NCBI GenBank assembly: GCA_030636125.1
Contig: DAOVXM010000079.1
Location: forward strand, 1-8,698
From: Chloroflexota bacterium
GTDB taxonomy: Bacteria > Chloroflexota > Anaerolineae > Anaerolineales > UBA4823
Reading direction: 5' to 3'
DNA length: 8,698 bases
Part shown: positions 5,943 through 8,698 of the stretch, in pieces
Position numbering within the stretch: the stretch's first letter is position 1
Layout of the letters: the number at the start of each line of letters is the position of its first letter
Notes under the pieces: generated by a model
Database searches by the model: none
What the model was told of the DNA's origin: nothing
Seen by the model: only the letters and a program-made list of their open reading frames with translations
Program-made: the position numbers and the translations under genes

Positions 5943-6380
5943 ATGTTCCTTGGCCAGTATAGGCACAACCTGGATAACAAAGGTCGCCTCACAGTTCCAG
6001 CTCGTTATCGTGAGATGCTGGAGGACGGTGCCTATATAACCCAAGGCTTTGATCGGAATTTGATGATCTGGCAGTCATCTGCTTTCGAGGCAATCTCCCA
6101 GCGAGTGGGTCAGATGAGTATCACTGACCCTGCATCCCGTTTGTTGCGCCGCTTGATCTTTTCCAGTGGAGAACGTGCGGAAGTAGATCGAGCTGGTCGG
6201 ATCCTTATACCACAATTCTTACGCCAAGCAGCTTACTTGGATGGTGAAGCCGTTGTTGTTGGCGTAGGGGATTATTTCGAAGTATGGTCTCCATCACTCT
6301 GGGACGAGCAGGCTGCTCAACTCCAAGATACGGAGGCTAATGCACAACGCTTTATCGCGTTTGATCTTACGTCTGGATAA
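5943..6380 (+). CDS. mraZ: Transcriptional regulator MraZ
   Basis: DNA-binding regulator of the division and cell wall cluster, of 145 residues, the normal family size. It begins with the conserved MFLGQYRHNLDNKGRLTVPA and carries the two SpoVT/AbrB-like half-domains, each with a DxxGR motif (D11-R15, DNKGR; D82-R86, DRAGR). Family members assemble into rings that bind direct repeats in their own promoter. The GTGGGA repeats 48-83 bases upstream are the expected target. The ATG follows GGAAGG (5928-5933) with a 9-base gap. It leads the cluster, with rsmH 26 bases downstream. Confidence 0.96.
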   Translation: MFLGQYRHNLDNKGRLTVPARYREMLEDGAYITQGFDRNLMIWQSSAFEAISQRVGQMSITDPASRLLRRLIFSSGERAEVDRAGRILIPQFLRQAAYLDGEAVVVGVGDYFEVWSPSLWDEQAAQLQDTEANAQRFIAFDLTSG

Positions 6381-6406
6381 ACCGACAAGATCAGAGTTGC
6401 ATCGGG

Positions 6407-7330
6407 ATGTCTGAGCATCGTCCGGTACTTTACCATGAAATTATACACGCTTTACGGCCACATCGGGATGGATTATATGTAGATGGCACTGTAGGTGCTG
6501 GGGGACATGCTTTTGGTATTTTGCAAGCTAGTGAGCCAAATGGGCGTTTGTTAGGCTTTGATGTTGATCCAGGGGCTCTTTCGGTTGCGAGCGAGCGATT
6601 ATTTTCATTTGGGTCCCGGGCTGTTCTCATTCTGGCTTCTTATACTACACTCCGTGAGCAGTTGAATATATTGGGGTGGAATTCTGTCGACGGGATCTTA
6701 TTGGATTTGGGGGTGTCTTCTATGCAATTAGATACGGCTGAACGGGGTTTTTCCTTTCGATCGGATGCTCCGCTAGATATGCGCTTTGATCCGAATAATC
6801 CGGTGAGCGCTGCGGAATTAGTTAACCAACTCTCTGAGAAAGAGTTGGCTGATTTGCTGTTCCAATATGGCGAAGAACGGCGGTCGCGTCAGGTAGCTAA
6901 AGCCATTGTCCAATCCAGACCTCTATCCTCCACACGTCAATTAGCTGATGTTGTAGCTCGTGTTACCCGGGGAGGGCGGAAAAGATTGCATCCTGCTACT
7001 CGCACTTTTCAAGCTTTGAGGATCGCTGTTAACCGAGAACTGGAAGCTATTGAAGAAGTCCTTCCCCAGGCAGTAGATGCCCTTGTTCCGGGTGGGCGGT
7101 TAGCAGTGATCTCCTTTCATTCGTTGGAAGATCGTATTGTAAAGAATTATTTCCGCCGCGAGAGTAGAGATTGTATATGTCCATCAAAACAACCAATGTG
7201 TACTTGTGGACATCAAGCCGTATTGCGTGAAATTACTCGCCGTCCGATTAAGCCCCAAGAGGCTGAGATGGCAGATAACCCTCGTTCTCGAAGCGCCCGC
7301 CTTAGAGTGGCGGAGAGGCTCGAGACCTAA
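6407..7330 (+). CDS. rsmH: 16S rRNA (cytosine(1402)-N(4))-methyltransferase RsmH
   Basis: SAM-dependent methyltransferase that modifies N4 of C1402 in the 16S rRNA decoding centre. The 307 residues match the family. It opens with EHRPVLYHE, then the SAM-binding motif VDGTVGAGGHA (25-35), the LLDLGVSSMQLD core (98-109), RGFSFRSDAPLDMRFD (113-128), HPATRTFQALRIAVNREL (195-212) and ISFHSLEDRIVK (235-246). The C-terminal part has a CxC-x6-CxCxH cluster (C256, C258, C265, C267, H269). The start gives the canonical N terminus, but no good Shine-Dalgarno precedes it, so it may depend on translation of mraZ 26 bases upstream. It is separated from the ftsL-like gene by 120 bases. Confidence 0.97.
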   Translation: MSEHRPVLYHEIIHALRPHRDGLYVDGTVGAGGHAFGILQASEPNGRLLGFDVDPGALSVASERLFSFGSRAVLILASYTTLREQLNILGWNSVDGILLDLGVSSMQLDTAERGFSFRSDAPLDMRFDPNNPVSAAELVNQLSEKELADLLFQYGEERRSRQVAKAIVQSRPLSSTRQLADVVARVTRGGRKRLHPATRTFQALRIAVNRELEAIEEVLPQAVDALVPGGRLAVISFHSLEDRIVKNYFRRESRDCICPSKQPMCTCGHQAVLREITRRPIKPQEAEMADNPRSRSARLRVAERLET

Positions 7331-7385
7331 GTTACTAATTTAACCGTGTGATTGAAGCATTCTTCTAATTTGTTTGTATGAATGC

Positions 7386-7401
7386 TGGCACGACACTTGC
7401 A
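7386..7401 (+). promoter_or_regulatory. Sigma-54-type -24/-12 promoter-like sequence
   Basis: TGGCACGACACTTGCA matches the RpoN consensus TGGCACG-N4-TTGCW at every fixed position, with GG (7387-7388) and GC (7399-7400) separated by the required 10 bases. It lies 50 bases before the ftsL-like start, in the only sizeable gap of the division cluster. A sigma-70 reading (TTGCAA at 7397-7402, then a poor GAATAT 17 bases on) is possible. Whether this organism has sigma-54 cannot be seen here. Confidence 0.45.
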
Positions 7402-7433
7402 AACCTGTTGGATAGGCAGGAATATCCTGGTTG

Positions 7434-7445
7434 TCCTGCAGGAGG
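7434..7445 (+). promoter_or_regulatory. Ribosome site of the ftsL-like gene within a palindrome
   Basis: AGGAGG (7440-7445) lies 5 bases before the ATG. It overlaps the palindrome TCCTGCAGGA (7434-7443), and TCCTGC (7434-7439) can alternatively pair with GCAGGA (7416-7421). The first base pairs fall in the ribosome site, so folding might modulate initiation. Confidence 0.5.
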
Positions 7446-7450
7446 AGTAA

Positions 7451-7930
7451 ATGGAAAACTTTCGTAATCTTACTCAAGCATACTCGCAAGCGCCTTGGCG
7501 AAAGCAGTTGAAGTTTATTGGACTGTTTTTGCTTCTGGTGGTGTTTGTCGCGCTGATTGCTGGCATTTATTTAGATGTAACGGCGCGAACTGCCACTATG
7601 GGACGAGAAATTCTGATTATGAAAAAAGAGATTGACAGCTTAGAGTTAGAAGTTGCTGACTTGGAGACCCAATTAGCGTTTATGACATCCTCCGATGAGA
7701 TGGAGAAGCGCGCTCTTAGTCTTGGCTTCCAACCAGTTGAGATCGATCAAGCCATGTACCTGATCGTGGATGGTTATGTATCACCTGAGTATGTAAATTT
7801 AGCTCCTCCTCCTGAGACAGTCAAAACCGTAGCAGCAAATTTGCCTCCAGGTTTCACTGAGTCGTTGTTTGATTGGTTGGGACAGAATGTATTGCCTCCC
7901 GTCGATCAAGTGCTGGGGGTGAAACCATGA
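7451..7930 (+). CDS. ftsL: FtsL/DivIC-like cell division membrane protein
   Basis: Small bitopic membrane protein of 159 residues, assigned by architecture and position because FtsL proteins share little sequence. A short cytoplasmic N terminus with basic residues (R17, K18, K21) precedes one hydrophobic segment (about 22-41). A coiled coil (about 48-78) with leucine/isoleucine spacing follows, then the typical FtsL/DivIC ending DEMEKRALSLGFQPV (82-96). The proline-rich tail (118-159) is longer than in many FtsL proteins. FtsL normally bridges the divisome and activates the septal synthase FtsW-FtsI. The gene sits directly before the penicillin-binding protein gene and overlaps it by ATGA (7927-7930), the standard place for ftsL. 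DivIC is the alternative name. The start has a strong AGGAGG site. Confidence 0.8.
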   Translation: MENFRNLTQAYSQAPWRKQLKFIGLFLLLVVFVALIAGIYLDVTARTATMGREILIMKKEIDSLELEVADLETQLAFMTSSDEMEKRALSLGFQPVEIDQAMYLIVDGYVSPEYVNLAPPPETVKTVAANLPPGFTESLFDWLGQNVLPPVDQVLGVKP

Positions 7931-8698
7931 GGAATGAAGGCGTTTGGCGCTATACTTTGCTCGGCACTCTCTTTTCTCTGCTGGCGGTTTTGATTATGGT
8001 CCAGTTAGTGCGTATTCAATTAAATCCCGAACAAGTTTCACACTTCTTGGGACAAAGCGATTTGTATGCAGGAGAATGGCGCACTGTTATACCAAGACGG
8101 GGTTTGATATATGACCGTCAAGGTCATTTGCTGGCCGGAAATACCACCGTGTATGAAGTAGGCGTAGAGTTAGCACGCGTACGGAACCCGCATACGATTG
8201 CTCTTACCCTTAATGTAGTGCTTGGCTTGGATTATTCTGAGGTTTACGATGCAGTTAGTACAGGAGCCTCGTCAGAGGTGGCGACCCTCGTTTTAGATGA
8301 TTTTGTGCCTCAAGAATATATCGATCGCTTAGAGCAATTTAAGCAGGATATCGACGAGACCTACGTAGGTAGCAGGGGCAAAGATCCTCCAAGCCTGTCT
8401 GGATTGGTATACCAGCCTCACCTACAGCGCAGTTACCCTGAAAAGGATCTGGGATCAAATATATTAGGCTTTGTTAGCCGTGAAGGAGTAGGTTATTTTG
8501 GCGTTGAAGCCAAATACCAGGATCTACTAGCCGGTGTTCCTCAGACAGTATGGATGCCACTCGATCCAAATAGGGCAGAGGAGTTACCAGAAATCTCCGG
8601 TGGAGCAACAATGGTTCTGACGCTCGATCGAGCCATCCAGGCTGAGATGGAAGATATCATCGATAGGGCAGTAGAGTTTAATGGTGCGGAGTCAGGTA
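7927..8698 (+). CDS. ftsI: Class B penicillin-binding protein, septal type (FtsI-like), 3' end outside window
   Basis: The first 257 residues of a peptidoglycan transpeptidase; the reading frame stays open to the right edge. It has a short cytoplasmic end, one membrane anchor (about 9-30), and then the PBP dimerisation-domain motif PRRGLIYDRQGHLLAGN (56-72). GFVSREGVGYFGVEAKYQDLLAG (181-203) marks the end of that domain and LTLDRAIQAEMEDI (231-244) the beginning of the transpeptidase domain. The catalytic SxxK, SxN and KTG motifs lie beyond the window, so activity and any PASTA domains cannot be judged. The ATG overlaps the ftsL-like stop (ATGA), and a GGTGA (7918-7922) serves as ribosome site. 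FtsI is preferred over an elongation-type PBP2 because of the rsmH-ftsL-pbp order. Confidence 0.92.
   Translation, partial: MRNEGVWRYTLLGTLFSLLAVLIMVQLVRIQLNPEQVSHFLGQSDLYAGEWRTVIPRRGLIYDRQGHLLAGNTTVYEVGVELARVRNPHTIALTLNVVLGLDYSEVYDAVSTGASSEVATLVLDDFVPQEYIDRLEQFKQDIDETYVGSRGKDPPSLSGLVYQPHLQRSYPEKDLGSNILGFVSREGVGYFGVEAKYQDLLAGVPQTVWMPLDPNRAEELPEISGGATMVLTLDRAIQAEMEDIIDRAVEFNGAESG

Noticed and set aside
5801..6044. Two short minus-strand ORFs spanning the mraZ promoter and start
   Set aside because: They run through the mraZ promoter, operator and coding start and have no protein features.

Overview
The window is ordinary-looking bacterial chromosome of moderate GC content. It carries seven genes: six complete and one cut off by the right edge. 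The right third is the start of a division and cell wall (dcw) cluster in the order mraZ - rsmH - ftsL-like - class B penicillin-binding protein. Gene order and protein character would fit a Chloroflexota (Anaerolineae-like) genome, but that placement is an inference from general resemblance and was not tested. There is no phage, transposon, CRISPR, tRNA or rRNA signal.

Layout, left to right. (1) 1-282 is a leader region with a perfect -10 box and several competing short RNA stems, leading into (2) a MaeB-type malic enzyme fused to a phosphotransacetylase-like domain (283-2547), closed by a strong hairpin. (3) A two-gene, translationally coupled operon (2677-4046) pairs a low-molecular-weight tyrosine phosphatase family protein with a fructosamine-kinase family protein. 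This pairing is known from some other bacteria and points to repair of sugar-damaged (glycated) amines. Its terminator hairpin overlaps the last codons and stop codon of the kinase. (4) A convergent gene on the minus strand (4117-5535) encodes a class V PLP enzyme of the cysteine desulfurase type, with a Cys-x-Cys active-site loop that resembles molybdenum-cofactor sulfurases more than SufS. (5) A 407-base divergent intergenic region (5536-5942) holds a perfect 12-bp inverted repeat, a good sigma-70-type promoter for mraZ, and a run of 10-bp-period GTGGGA repeats that is a textbook MraZ operator. (6) mraZ, rsmH, the ftsL-like gene and the penicillin-binding protein gene follow, with a 120-base break before ftsL that contains a near-perfect sigma-54-type (-24/-12) sequence.

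Working together: MraZ probably represses its own cluster through the repeats just downstream of its promoter. RsmH methylates 16S rRNA, and the FtsL-like protein and the penicillin-binding protein act in the septal wall synthesis complex. The phosphatase/kinase pair is a metabolite and protein repair module. The malic enzyme links C4 acids to pyruvate and is probably tuned by acetyl-CoA through its non-catalytic C-terminal domain. I found no clearly undescribed system. The most unusual points are the sigma-54-like site inside a division cluster, the inverted repeat at the start of the desulfurase leader, and the MoCo-sulfurase-like loop of the desulfurase.
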